DNA of 64,000 nucleotides from assembly GCF_043641665.1 (NCBI RefSeq), contig NC_092203.1, positions 3,862,067 to 3,926,066 on the forward strand, in the 5' to 3' direction. The position numbers and the translations under genes were made by a program. The notes below the pieces were generated by a model. It was not told where the DNA came from and ran no database searches. It worked only from the letters and a program-made list of their open reading frames with translations. Of the stretch, positions 11,726-21,745 are shown piece by piece (the stretch's first letter is position 1; every line of letters starts with the position of its first letter). The DNA comes from Enoplosus armatus (Eukaryota > Chordata > Actinopteri > Centrarchiformes > Enoplosidae).

Positions 11726-11838
11726 TGAGCACAAGCACCAACAACACCTACGGTATGTTTTTTTTTGTTTCAGCCTGTGTGTGCTCATGTGGGAGATTTA
11801 GGGAAGCAGATGTGGGGGAGAAAAAACGAGTCTAAAAT

Positions 11839-11863
11839 TGTGTGTGTGTGTGGGGGGGGGGGG
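11839..11863. repeat. (TG)n followed by G12 tract
   Basis: About seven TG units run directly into 12 guanines. The same pattern, a CA/TG array abutting a G run, recurs at 51661-51706. Confidence 0.9.
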
Positions 11864-12069
11864 TTATCTGGTAAGAGCTGCAGAGCAATCATTTCAAACC
11901 CACCGGACACATGTCTTCGACCATGACTTTGAGTGTCTTTCATCTGAGTTTGTGTTTCTTTTCCTTCGTTTCTGCATGTTGCTTTTATTTTGGAAACATC
12001 AAACAAAGAGAAAAGTAATGGAACAATGGCATTGCAGCATTTGATGCAACACAGTCAAAATCCAGCCTC

Positions 12070-12900
12070 CATCCCCTTTGTGGAGAACAGAGATGGTGCC
12101 GATTTCTTTCAATCTCTGTCACACAGCAAATGAAAAGGCAGCAATTATTGACACAGCCTCTTTACAAATGACGGAAAGAAAGTCACAACAAAACTAGTTA
12201 GCCTGGAGGAGGACAGTGGAAGAGTTATTGACCAACATTTAATAAATGTTTGTCAAAGTTTCAGTGTGATAGCGTGTTTAGGCCGGCACGGTTCTCTCAT
12301 CCAGCTTGGTTAGCTTAATAAGATTTCCGCCACCTGGATCCTGAAGGTATTTTGAGCAATGATTGGCAGGAGCCATTACTGATATCAATCATCATTTGCC
12401 TGAGCACATTAGGACCATGTGTATAATCAAGCCTCCGGCCAAGGTCAAAATTATGAAATCATTACGATCTTTTCCATCTAAATGACAAGACTAATCACTG
12501 CGACTATTACACTGCGTGTGGCGTGTGTGCCCTTATCTGCGCACGAGTGAACTTGTGTATGTGTGTGGGCATGCACGTGGGCAAACTTTCCCTTGTGCAG
12601 TGATTAATCCTTGCTGTTGGGGGTTAATAAGAGTAATTTGGCCGCACGTAATGGCTCCAACTTCCACAACTTTAATGGCATTATGGTTTTATTATGCAGC
12701 TTGTTTCTCTCAAGCTTGTTAGGGGATGAAGGAGCTGTGTAGGTCGAAGGGAACACACAAGACCACGTGGCTATATTTAGCCGGAGGAGTCTTTTTCGCC
12801 CCGGCCCTGTCATTGAGTGAGAGAAAGTTTGCGATGTTCTTGATGCAAATAGCCTCATTTCCTCACTCTCTGCTCCACTAACCGACTAAATCCACAAGAT
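12070..12900. promoter_or_regulatory. Strong CNE/enhancer candidate
   Basis: A long repeat-free block dense with transcription-factor-like words. Examples are TTAATAAGATTT near 12314, TGATTGGCAG near 12361 (PBX/MEIS- or NFI-like), ATCAATCATCATTTGCC near 12385, CCAAGGTCA near 12439 (orphan nuclear receptor half-site), GATTAATCC at 12602-12610 (OTX/PITX-type TAATCC), GTTAAT at 12623 (HNF1-like half-site) and octamer ATGCAAAT at 12843-12850. Composition is even and CpGs persist around 12530-12560. No frame looks coding. The motifs are seen directly; conservation and activity are inferred. Confidence 0.4.
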
Positions 12901-13260
12901 GCAGGAAAGCCTCGAGACCTAGTTAGAGTAGGTGAACGCTAGAATAAATTTCAATATGAATGGTTCCATTAAGTCCATTTTCGACAGGCTGAGCATAATA
13001 TTATTTAGACGCGTGGCTGTGAGATGATAACGGGGGAAGGGAAAAGGCACCAGGGCGTCCAAATATAGAGAGCGGCTGGTATTTGGGCTAACTTAATCGG
13101 GTTCACTCTTCGGAAGAGGGACGTTGAAGAATCGTTTGACGAGATTATTTTCTGATTGTTGTTGGATTCCTATCAGCTTGCCAGGCCCATAACACATACA
13201 CCACTGTAGTATACACAAAAATATATCAAATTCAGTTACAATATTTCATTCAAACTGCAC
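12901..13260. other. Continuation of repeat-poor block
   Basis: Region 12960-13160 keeps CpGs (ACGCGTGG near 13010, AACGGGGG near 13029) and has no simple repeats. It may belong to the preceding block. No exon is visible. Confidence 0.3.
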
Positions 13261-14200
13261 TGAGGTCAGGGGCATGTCCATGGAAGGGGCCTGGTGTTGC
13301 CGATAACCACATTTTGAGCTTTATTGGATGTTATTAAAGGCTCTGCACAGCCCTGGTGTTCCCAGTTATTTTGGAAACACTTGTGGGGGTGTTTCCACAG
13401 GTGTTTCCAGCTATTCTGGCTAATTACATAAGTCTACTTGGGTTGGAGGTGGGTGGAGCCATGCTGGGAATTACATAATATCTTACTCTCACACTGTGAA
13501 TGAATGATGATGATAGGCTGTGCATTCAGCCAAAATACAAGAAACCAGTATTATACTCAGTGTGGGTGAACGATGGGTGAGCAGGAATCGGCAAAGCTCC
13601 AGCTTGAAATAAAGAAATAATGAAATGAATGAAAAATGAATACATTCTCAAATATTTCTCTGGTGTTAAGGCACTATGGCATAGCTACTGAGCCTACATG
13701 GTCAGCCACTGTAGCTACACTGTAGGCTATGGAGATACAGTATATAATACATTTTAGTAAACTACTATTTGGATAATAAATCTACATGTGACAGCTTTGA
13801 CTTAAGTCTGTAATGTAGCAGAAGCACAACAGTCTTTGTTGTTAGCATTATTTATTATCTAATTACCAGGGCCACCATGGAAATGACTTATGTTAACCTT
13901 TAGGGGTTTTATCCAGTTTTATATATAAAACCTTGTTGGTGCTGCCATTTAAAATTTGTTTTATATTACTTCATGCATTCTTTTTGGTTTGGTTTGTGAA
14001 CATTTGGACAAGTGTTCTACGTGTATGTTGTTATATTATTGTGCAAGGCCTTCATATCCAAGCACAAAGTCCAATAACATTAGTCTGGACATGCCACTGG
14101 TTGTTATCCTTGATGATAAGTCATTTATTTAAACCTTCTCTCATTAAGCATGGCTGCAGTATTATATTGGAAGATGCTTAATAAACCTTCAGCCAGTTTT
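13261..14200. other. Probable old interspersed repeat region, unclassified
   Basis: Short internally repeated words (TGTTTCCACAGGTGTTTCC near 13390) and a loose 10-13 bp inverted match between about 13264 (GGGGCATGTCCA) and 14084 (TGGACATGCCACTG) suggest an old inserted element. No second copy is present and ends could not be fixed. An 82-codon frame here has no known match. Confidence 0.25.
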
Positions 14201-14766
14201 AGAGCATTTTATACTCATGGTTATTGGAGGTCCCCTTATATCTTTTTAAATGCATTATTGTGAAAAGCCTATTCAACAGCTGGTACTCAACATGACAGAT
14301 TAATTAGGCGGATAAAATGGCCACTGCAACCTCTTAGCTACCAAAACACCTGTTGTGTTCAACATTACCGCTAACTAACTGAACAGCTATTGAGTCCATT
14401 GCCAGCGAGGGAAGACAGACATATCAGTCACAGGATGTAAGCAGCGAGTGAACCACTTCAGTTGAGTCTGGACTCCTCCAAACCGTGGACAAGTCAATGA
14501 TAATATGTCCACTGCTTGGGAAAGTTGACCTGCTGAACAGTTTCCTGTGCATCCTATTGATGGGCTGATGCACACTATCAAGTCACTGACCGGTCAAACA
14601 ACTGGGCAAACATCTGTATCTGTGTCTGCTTTCACATCACAGGTCAAATACTGACAGGCAGTGCCGTGTGAGCAGCAGGTGGACATTTCAAGAAATAACA
14701 ATACAAAAATACAGTAAAGCCTGTCCTGTTTCCTCAGCTTTACTTGTAGTCTCCAGGCTACTGTGC
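14201..14766. other. Non-coding DNA, no supported feature
   Basis: Short reverse-strand frames at 14387-14581 and 14594-14872 are unrecognised; the second runs through the adjacent GT array. No repeat copy was detected. Confidence 0.4.
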
Positions 14767-14789
14767 GTGTGTGTGTGTGTGTGTGTGTG
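14767..14789. repeat. (GT)11-12 microsatellite
   Basis: A GT array preceded by an interrupted CTGTGC unit. Confidence 0.95.
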
Positions 14790-15214
14790 AGGAAGTGTCT
14801 ATCTGTCAGACGCCCGTGTAAGGCAATTGTGACACCTGGGATTTCACTGCGTGTCCTGTCGAAATCCACCAAGCCGAGGGCATTTTAGCAGGTCTGTAAT
14901 TTACGTCGTAAAGCAGAAAGAAAGAGGGGGAAGAAACATTTCATGGTATTGCAACACCTGTACAACAAACAAAAGCTTCTAAACCTGCCAGAGGTGCGTG
15001 GTAAGCTTCATCCTGAGGGGTCTCTCTGATAAAGTAATAATGAAATGTCTATGAGCAACATATTGAACAGACCTATCAGACCTACACATATAAATATAAA
15101 CTACCATGGTAATTATGATGTAGGCTCAGCAGGCTACCAAACTACCTTAGATGATGCTAATGCTGTAATGTATACAATTCTCTGATCCAATGACGTTGAC
15201 AGGGCACTTTCTTG
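14790..15214. other. Non-coding DNA, no supported feature
   Basis: AT-leaning sequence immediately upstream of the family C repeat. AAGCTTCATCCTGAGGGG at 15004-15021 resembles the ATTCATCCTGAGGGG block of that repeat, so a second decayed fragment may lie here. Confidence 0.35.
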
Positions 15215-15612
15215 GCCGTGCTTTGAGCTAAATGCTAGCGTCAGAATGCTAACATGCTCACAGAGTTGTTTCGCAGGCATAAACATTTGCTCATTAGTAC
15301 AAAACACAAAGTACAGCTGAGGCTGATGGGAATGTCATTAGTTTTGTATTGGACAAATTAAAATTGCGACCTTGTTATGGTGCCAGATAAAAAGTTCAGG
15401 GGTCACCACAGTTATTACAATTCATCCTGAGGGGACCATGAACGTCCATACCAAACTGCATGGCAATCTGTCTAATAGTTTTCACAACACTCAAAACAAC
15501 AAATGACAGCCTCATGGTGGCTAGAGAAAAAGTCAAGGGTCACCATCCTAGAGGTGGATAGACTGACCAACCGATATTGCCCATCCCTAGAGCCACAGCG
15601 CTTTAGCCTGGA
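15215..15612 (+). repeat. Interspersed repeat, family C (longest copy)
   Basis: The most complete of six related segments. Successive blocks are GTGCTTTGAGCTAAATGCTA, ATGCTAACATGCTCACA, CACAAAGTACAGCTGAGGC, GGACAAATTAAAATTG, CAATTCATCCTGAGGGG, CATGAACGTCCATACC, GGCAATCTGTCTAATAG and ATTGCCCATCCCTAGAGCC. Pieces of the same order recur on one strand or the other at 6096, 19441, 24188, 28349 and 50815. I recognise the pattern as a very abundant fish interspersed repeat. It encodes no protein and its class is unknown to me. Confidence 0.8.
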
Positions 15613-16343
15613 ATGCTAAAGGCTAGCATGGCAAGCTATAAGTCGGGGGCAGTTACGGAATGTACTAATTATTAGGATGGCTAAATTGTCTGATGTTGCT
15701 AAGCCAGAAATAAAAAAAGTATCTTTCACTTTACCCACTGAGGTTTAACTCCAATCAAATCATTTCTGTCTCCAGAGGAGCTCCAGCTCTAATCATATGT
15801 CGAGCTGAACTCCTTTTGGCATATTTTGGATATGTAGTTACTTGAAAAGCCAGGGTATGAATTAAATTCACTTTATACTGGAGTTAGAATGGTCAAACAA
15901 ACCAAGCTTGAAGCAATTTCTTCGCTGGACTGGATGCTTTTTAAGCTGGTTTTAAAAAGCCGGACCTCTCCTGACCCGCTTGGCCATTCATTACACATGT
16001 CTCAACTACTGGGCCAAGTCTTTTTGATATGGAGTAGTGGGCAGAGCACCTGCTTCCAGTACAGGGCGGCAGCCGAGCCTTGCTTCATGCCTCGAGTCAG
16101 TGATTATGCAGGCATGCTCTTCTTCCACACTGCACACCCCTGGCCTGGGTCTGATAATTTCAGCCTAGATTCTAGCCCCCGTCCTACCGCATAAACACCC
16201 AGACACAGACAGACAGACACGGCAGAGGCTGCAATGACACGACAGATACAACACAACACACACGTGCAGGCTCAGCTAGCTCTTGGTATCGGTTCTGTGC
16301 ACTCACAGGTTTTGCCTCAAACCCCAGTGCACCGCATGTTGTG

Positions 16344-16350
<7 letters not shown>
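15613..16350. other. Non-coding DNA, no supported feature
   Basis: A forward frame of 101 codons at 15889-16194 matches nothing known. GTAGTGGGCAGAGCACCTG near 16033 faintly recalls a tRNA-type A box of a fish SINE, but no convincing B box follows. A short CAGA-rich run lies at 16199-16220. Confidence 0.35.

Positions 16351-16397
<47 letters not shown>
16351..16397. repeat. (GT)23 microsatellite
   Basis: One of the two longest dinucleotide arrays in the window. It is followed after about 18 bases by a C9 run at about 16416-16424. Frames of 68 to 143 codons on both strands run through it and are artefacts. Confidence 0.95.
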
Positions 16398-16398
<1 letters not shown>

Positions 16399-16994
16399 AT
16401 ACACGTGCAGCGAGACCCCCCCCCCTTCTCGGCTCCGGCTGGCTCAGCGCTCTGATAATGCTGGAGACAGACCAAGGGCATCTCTCCTTCACTGTTCTCA
16501 TCAGTCGGGTATGTTAAGTTCACAGGAGCAAAACGCTCCCTCCGAAAAATTATCCCGCTGTGTAGGAAATGTTATCATAGAAATATGCGCTCAAAAAAGC
16601 ATTGGCACATGCCCCGGAAAGACCCCGCAGTCAGAGCTGGGAGCGTGTCCTGGTCCCTCATGGGCATCTTTTGAAGTGAAATTCATTTTACACTTAAACA
16701 GGTCAAAACCCTGAAGAGCAACTATAGATTACTGCATCAACTTTTTGCCTTTAACTACAGTTTAGAGATTACAGCTAGCATGTGCCATTGTAAAATCTGT
16801 AATCCCTCTGATTGCAGTTTAGCTACTTTTTACTGAGCCAAAACAAATGATATTATACTTAATAAGCAGTTAAGTAGAAACCGAGACACAGTGAGCATGG
16901 AATCTGGTTACATCGATTATAAAATTCAATTCACAGGGGGGAAAAAACACACATTCTGTGGAGTGTATACAAACGTGGTGTGCGTTCCTAAAAC
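16398..16994. other. Non-coding DNA, no supported feature
   Basis: No exon or recognised repeat. The first 250 bases keep some CpGs (near 16427-16450 and 16530-16560). Confidence 0.4.
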
Positions 16995-17018
16995 ATGATG
17001 ATGATGATGATGATGATG
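16995..17018. repeat. (ATG)8 trinucleotide repeat
   Basis: Eight perfect ATG units. Confidence 0.95.
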
Positions 17019-17789
17019 TGGAGCTGTGAAATATCACCGCCTGCAGTTATTCTACAAAATTCATGTGCACAGCAGAATCCATCGGCACACAAACACACGC
17101 TTCTTTACTCATCATCACAATCATTAATGAGTAAGGATCAAGGGATTCACTTGGGTCTCAGAACTTAAGTAAGGTCCCTCACACACACACACACACTCAC
17201 TCACACAGACTGAGAGTTAATATTGACTGAAAATGATGCCCATAGGCTGGTTAAAATTGAGCGCAGATGCTAACAATTCATCACATGTCAGATCTGCTCT
17301 TTTGGCCTGACAGTCAGAGCATGATATCAATATCAACACACACAGACGGCCCCACACACACACACACACACACCTGCTCTTGAACATGTACTCATGTTGG
17401 AGGCCATGAAATTTGAACTAAATGCATAAACACAAGAGGCTGGGCTTGGGCACTTAAAAGTCGATTTCAAGTGTCACACACCTACTACAAGCACTTCTTC
17501 AAAATTACTAAACACACACACACGCATACATACATATATATTATATATACACCTGAGTACAGACATGCAGATGCAGAAATAGAAAACAGACAACATGGAA
17601 AAACTGAAAAACTGAGAAATTACAAGTAGAATAATAGAAAAAACTACAAACAAACAACAAATGGTAATACCACCTCTGAATAAAACTCCCTTACTAGATA
17701 TAATTTTTGGGGTTGGTGTGTCAGAGTCCTTCTTGTGGCTTTCCTAAACTTTCTCATTTGCCTATTTACACATTCAACAGATAGGGAAC
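17019..17789. repeat. CA-microsatellite-rich segment
   Basis: CA arrays at about 17180-17196, 17353-17373 and 17513-17523, the last running into a TACATACATATATATTATATATA stretch. The intervening DNA has no gene-like feature. Confidence 0.8.
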
Positions 17790-18330
17790 AACATTAGCAT
17801 TCATTTGAAGTCCTGTTTCTGGCCACCTGGTGAATTTAAGTCCAACATTTACTCTCCGTTTAGCTCTGTTTTTGGCCAGAACTGACTTCTGAGAAAAAAA
17901 AACTTTTCTGGCTCTTCAGCAGCAGCTAAATGCTCCACTACATTCACCACCAGTCTGCCATGTGGTGATGGCCACGTAGCGTAGAGCTTTTTCCACTGAA
18001 AACAGCCTCCTGCTACTGCTGGAAGCACTGTTGATGAGAGTGCTTAGAGTGAACCAAAACAATATAGTTGGGGGTCAAAAAGACCTCAAAACAATTAGTT
18101 TATGAATGCTATAAAGCTCCATAGAGCTGAGGGGAACTGCAGAGTCCAGCGAGAAAAACAGTGATCGTAGCCGCTTTAAATGAAGCATCGAGTGGTTGAA
18201 ACTACAGTAGTTTTATCTTCACTAGTTCCAGCTCAAGTTTCAAACTAATGTTGCATATTTCAGCTCCCACTTTGTTGAAATCAGCCTCCAGCCATCTGTC
18301 AAAGTTCTAGTGGAAGCTCGACCTTGTGGC
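17790..18330. repeat. Interspersed repeat, family A (copy 2)
   Basis: This extends the copy at 1391-1553. Shared blocks run from GCATTCATTTGAAGTC (about 17799) to ATTCACCACCAGT (about 17942). The extra downstream part, up to about 18330, is judged to belong to the same element from memory of similar fish sequence, which is weaker evidence than the two-copy alignment. Confidence 0.55.
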
Positions 18331-18359
18331 ACACGGTGTCACATGTAGCGCAGACTGCC

Positions 18360-18382
18360 GACCGCCAACCGCCAACCGCCAA
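18360..18382. repeat. Short 7-bp tandem repeat
   Basis: Three-plus units of CCAACCG-type sequence (GACCGCCAACCGCCAACCGC). Confidence 0.85.
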
Positions 18383-18810
18383 CTCCTCATTATTGATCTG
18401 GTTCATTTACTGTAATAGCATTTGCTAAACTGATGTAATTATTCACTGAGGTTGCAGTGCCACACGTAGCCCATGCAGAATATTCCTGTCCTCACTAAAA
18501 TGAGGCGTCCACGTGCCTCATGGTTTTTCCATTGTCTTGAGGGATTAAAGGATAAATATGAAATGTGCATTGATGGTTTAGCTTTCATATTGAATACAGC
18601 TGAACTAGACGGGACACAGATTAGAAAGGAGTACAGCACATATATTACATTTTTAAAAGTAGCTATCACAACTCTAGTCTGCTCAACCATCTGTTCCCCT
18701 AAGTTAAGTTTATAACAACTCAGACTCATGGGATCAAAGACTCACTCTCCTTTTTGATTGCCAATTTTGTAAATCAATTCTGATGACTTTTTTTTCCCTT
18801 TTTTTTTTCT
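18383..18810. other. Non-coding DNA, no supported feature
   Basis: Short frames on both strands at 18439-18729 are unrecognised. The block ends in T runs near 18787-18810. Confidence 0.4.
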
Positions 18811-19330
18811 TGTTGTTGCTTGACGGCCATCTGCCACACTCGAACCATGTCAGCGTTTATTCAACATCGCTGCGGGCTCTGATAATTTACTTTTATGCAG
18901 AATGCACTCCCCCCTTCACACAGAGGTGAGGTGAGGCTTGGCTCCAATCCAACCTGATTTAGAAGGTAATGAGGTCTATGTTTCACTGTGATGTCAGTCC
19001 AGTGGGGGGTCCGACTAATGAATCAGACCAGCACTGCATTTCGTCTCTGTCCATGTAAAATTTAGGCCTAACGTATGCCTTAAAACAGCATGAGCAATAG
19101 ATGAGTCTTTGATCAGGCAGTTACTCAACGATATTCAATACGTGAGTGCGGGTGAACACACGGAGCTGCCAGTTTGGTAATACATGAAGTCATTAGCTGC
19201 TACAAGTTGATATTTTGCGGCCCAAAGGCTCTTTGTTGCTGTGGGTCCAATTAAGATTATTTAGAACACTTGGTTCTGGGCTTCAGAAGGCAACCTGAGT
19301 TCGCTCTCTGCAGAAATGCAAGGACACAAA
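18811..19330. other. Repeat-poor block, CNE candidate
   Basis: Contains ACTAATGAATCAG near 19014 and GCTCTGATAATTTAC near 18877, few simple repeats and scattered CpGs (18833-18875, 19139-19165). No coding signal. Regulatory status is inference. Confidence 0.22.
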
Positions 19331-19440
19331 CACACATGGAAAATAGATGTACATGTACACAAATAGACACTGCTCTTATTCAGTGACTCATTTACTCTCA
19401 CACTTATGTAATCATTCTTTTTTTTTTATCCACGCAAGCA

Positions 19441-19536
19441 GCGTGGCTCTGGGGGTGGCAATGTCAGTCGTTCAGTCAGTTGGTCAGACCACCACTTTGC
19501 TTCAGACTGAAATATCTCAGCAACTAGCAGATTGTC
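19441..19536 (-). repeat. Interspersed repeat, family C (copy 3, 3' fragment)
   Basis: Read on the reverse strand, this gives the end of family C: CTTTGGTCTGA-type sequence and the ACATTGCCA(T/C)CCC.AGAGCCA block seen at 15580-15597 and 24278-24297. Forward words such as CAGACTGAAATATCTCAGC match the reverse complement of GCTGAGATATTTCAGTC at 24219-24237. Confidence 0.7.
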
Positions 19537-19989
19537 AAATATGATATTATAAACTTGAGATAAATGTCAAATATTTATCTCAAATGAAAAGTGACTGATT
19601 GAAACAGTGAGTGAAGAAGGAAAGTGCCCGATAAAGCTGCCAGAAAGTCCCAGAATTGTGAAGAAGAATTGTTGTAGACTTACAGCTCACTCACTTACAG
19701 CTGTAAATGGCCCTATTATACGTGACTGGCTTTACAAAAATGTTTACGTTTTACAAGTGAGACAAACCAAAGATGCAACCACAAAGTGGAATACACAGCC
19801 ATGCAACATTTTATGCAACACATCACAGTGTACGAGCACAAATGGAGCTAATAATAGAAATCCTGTCATTAATGTCACTCGATAGCTGTCTGTCTGTCTC
19901 TCTCTCTCTTCCCTCCCTTTCTCCATCTGTGTCGCTCTCATCAGGGAGGTTAGCCAGATTGCAGCCAGAGGTTTCGGCGGCGCCTCCTC
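19537..19989. other. Non-coding DNA with CT-rich tract
   Basis: A pyrimidine-rich run (TGTCTGTCTC then CTCTCTCTTCCCTCCC) spans about 19888-19922. Overlapping frames on both strands here are unrecognised. Confidence 0.4.
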
Positions 19990-20340
19990 TCCTCCCATAG
20001 ATCTCCCAGAGATCAGTCATAATTACAGCGACTCCTGCCGCTTACTGACATCTCTCTCCGTGTTACCATGGAAACGCCAGCCATCACGACGAGGCGGGAG
20101 GATTGGCGTGAAGGGGATCTGTATTTCCCATCGGCCATATCTGATTAAAAACCCCGGCATAGCTAACAAAGGGAGGGAGGGGGGGCTTTTTAATTTCCAC
20201 ACACTGCCGGCTCCTGAAGGTCTCTCTCATCCCGGAGAAAGATACAGGGTCGCCGCTCATGGCTCTAATGGCTGCCGCGGGGGTAAATTGTACTTGCATT
20301 CTCGATAAGACAGAGAAGGGGGATGATAGATCATATGGGT
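19990..20340. promoter_or_regulatory. Enhancer/CNE candidate with RFX-type X-box
   Basis: A repeat-poor block with several CpGs (GACGAGGCGGGAGG near 20088, CGCCGCTCATGG near 20251, GCCGCGGGGG near 20274). It contains an X-box at 20062-20075, ATCTGATTAAAA near 20139 and CTCTAATGG near 20263. Frames of about 70-80 codons on both strands are uninformative. The regulatory role is inference. Confidence 0.35.
20062..20075. promoter_or_regulatory. RFX-type X-box
   Basis: GTTACCATGGAAAC matches the palindromic RFX X-box consensus GTNRCC-N(0-3)-RGYAAC at all but one position. RFX factors bind such sites in ciliary and neural gene control. The sequence match is direct; occupancy is inferred. Weaker relatives occur at 47462 (TTTACCATGGCAAC) and 54245 (GTTACCATGGACAC). 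Confidence 0.5.
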
Positions 20341-20836
20341 TAATCTAATAGGTCTCCACTTGTATGATCAAGTCCATTACGGGTGCGCATGTGACAGGAA
20401 TTGTGTGCATGATTGAATGGGTGAAGGAGACAGAATGTGATAGGCAAAACACACACACATTCCCCAAGACTATCTTCAAGGCGAAGGTGTAAATTACACT
20501 TTAACCACAAACTTGTCAAAAAGAAAAGGTCATTACTTTTCAGCATCGGAGAGAAGCTGCGCAACTTGAGGGGCTGTTACACAAAACACACCACATCATA
20601 AAATCAGGAGAGGTCAGGTTAGGAACCAAGAACTTCAACTGGGAGCCGGTGGGAGCTCAGAAGTTTTGTTTTGGTTGTGTCCTCCACCTCATTCCCCTCA
20701 GGTCTGGCTTGAGTTGGCCAACAGAGGGATGGTCAGTTAATTAAACAAGCAGGAAATGGACTTCATGAAAAGTTAATTAGGGTGTTAATGAAAGCGAAGT
20801 GTGCTAGACCGGTGCTGCACTGAAAAAGCAGTGTCA

Positions 20837-20839
<3 letters not shown>
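20341..20839. other. Non-coding DNA, no supported feature
   Basis: A short CA run lies at about 20450-20458. No exon or repeat copy recognised. Confidence 0.4.

Positions 20840-20868
<29 letters not shown>
20840..20868. repeat. (TG)14 microsatellite
   Basis: A TG array ending in a GCGC step. Confidence 0.95.
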
Positions 20869-20871
<3 letters not shown>

Positions 20872-21060
20872 TGAAGTCTGCATGTATGTTCACACGCAGC
20901 ATCAGCTGATAATAAGCTCACTGGCTGCAGCTCGGGGAGAATATTGGACCACAATCATGACTTCCTCCCGGGGTGAGAATGAATGGTGTCTTCACCGTGA
21001 AATGATGCAGCCGTTTCAATTGACTCTATCAATCGCGTGGAGGGTGAGTTCAGACATTCA
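20869..21060. other. Repeat-poor block, CNE candidate
   Basis: Contains CAGCTGATAATAAGC near 20903, a TGACTTCC word and CTATCAATCGCG near 21027, the last a PBX/HOX-like ATCAAT. No recognised repeat. A 132-codon frame that begins upstream runs through the TG array and is an artefact. Confidence 0.22.
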
Positions 21061-21530
21061 AGTTTGGGGGGTCATGTTTGTGAGGGGGATCGAGCAGACT
21101 TTTATCTGCGAAAAAAAGGCTGTTGTTTTGGCCTGGATTTCAAATAGGTTACTGGGTATTACTTTCCCTCTCATCTGCCTCGCTCTTCACTGTGTGTAAA
21201 AGTAGTATTTAGATTTGTGACTAAGCCTGTTTTGCTATTTTTGTTCTCAAACAAAATTATACAGAAGCTTCAGAGATAGCAGACAGCAAGGTCTTTTTTT
21301 TTTTCCTTTCAGTACGCTTATTTTCTCATACAGAACACACGTTTGTAATAATCAATTAATTAAATATTGCTGTCTTGGTTTTCTATTGATTTAACTAATA
21401 AAAACATGCACAAATTAATTCATCTACCAACATTACGCCTCGGCATTCCTTCAGCACATCTGATGTGCAGACAGAGCATTACAAAAGGTAATATAACTGG
21501 CTGAAAGATAAGAGAAATGAAGAGAAAGTT
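21061..21530. other. AT-rich non-coding DNA
   Basis: T11 at about 21294-21304 and TAATTAATTAAAT near 21351. No gene. Confidence 0.45.
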
Positions 21531-21745
21531 TGAAGTATTAAACCCATGGCACCAAATTGAAGCAGTTTGCGTCAAAAATTGCACTCCTTCTGTGGGTCCT
21601 AACTTGGTCAAATCTGAACACACAGACATGGATAAACCTGCACTTTCCGACTTATCATTATCTCCGATGTCCATCGAGAATGAACATCCATAAATCGGCT
21701 TAGAATTCATAGAAAAGACTGCGCTCCATATAACTCCAGAACTTG
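21531..21745 (-). repeat. Interspersed repeat, family D (single copy)
   Basis: On the reverse strand the segment contains GTCTGTGTGTTCAGATTTG, ACCCACAGAAGGAGTGCAAT and TTCAATTTGGTGCCATGGG, words I remember as a common percomorph repeat. Only one copy is in the window, so the assignment rests on memory. The 116-codon reverse frame over it (21420-21770) is therefore not a gene. Confidence 0.45.

Noticed and set aside
13264..14100. Inverted match GGGGCATGTCCA / TGGACATGCCACTG as possible transposon ends
   Set aside because: Only about 10-13 bp match and homology does not extend inward; ends cannot be supported.
16025..16110. tRNA-like A-box (GTGGGCAGAGCACCTG) suggesting a tRNA-derived SINE
   Set aside because: No convincing B box at the right spacing and no second copy in the window.
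16184..16714. Several overlapping 68-143-codon frames on both strands
   Set aside because: They are translations of the GT array at 16351-16397 (poly-Cys/Val and poly-His/Thr).
17820..17840. CTCF-like CACCAGGTGGCC on the reverse strand within repeat family A
   Set aside because: About 11 of 14 consensus positions and located in a decayed repeat; the other copy (1391) lacks it.
18360..18382. Spaced direct repeats resembling a CRISPR array
   Set aside because: A 7-bp contiguous tandem repeat without spacers in animal DNA; no CRISPR features anywhere in the window.
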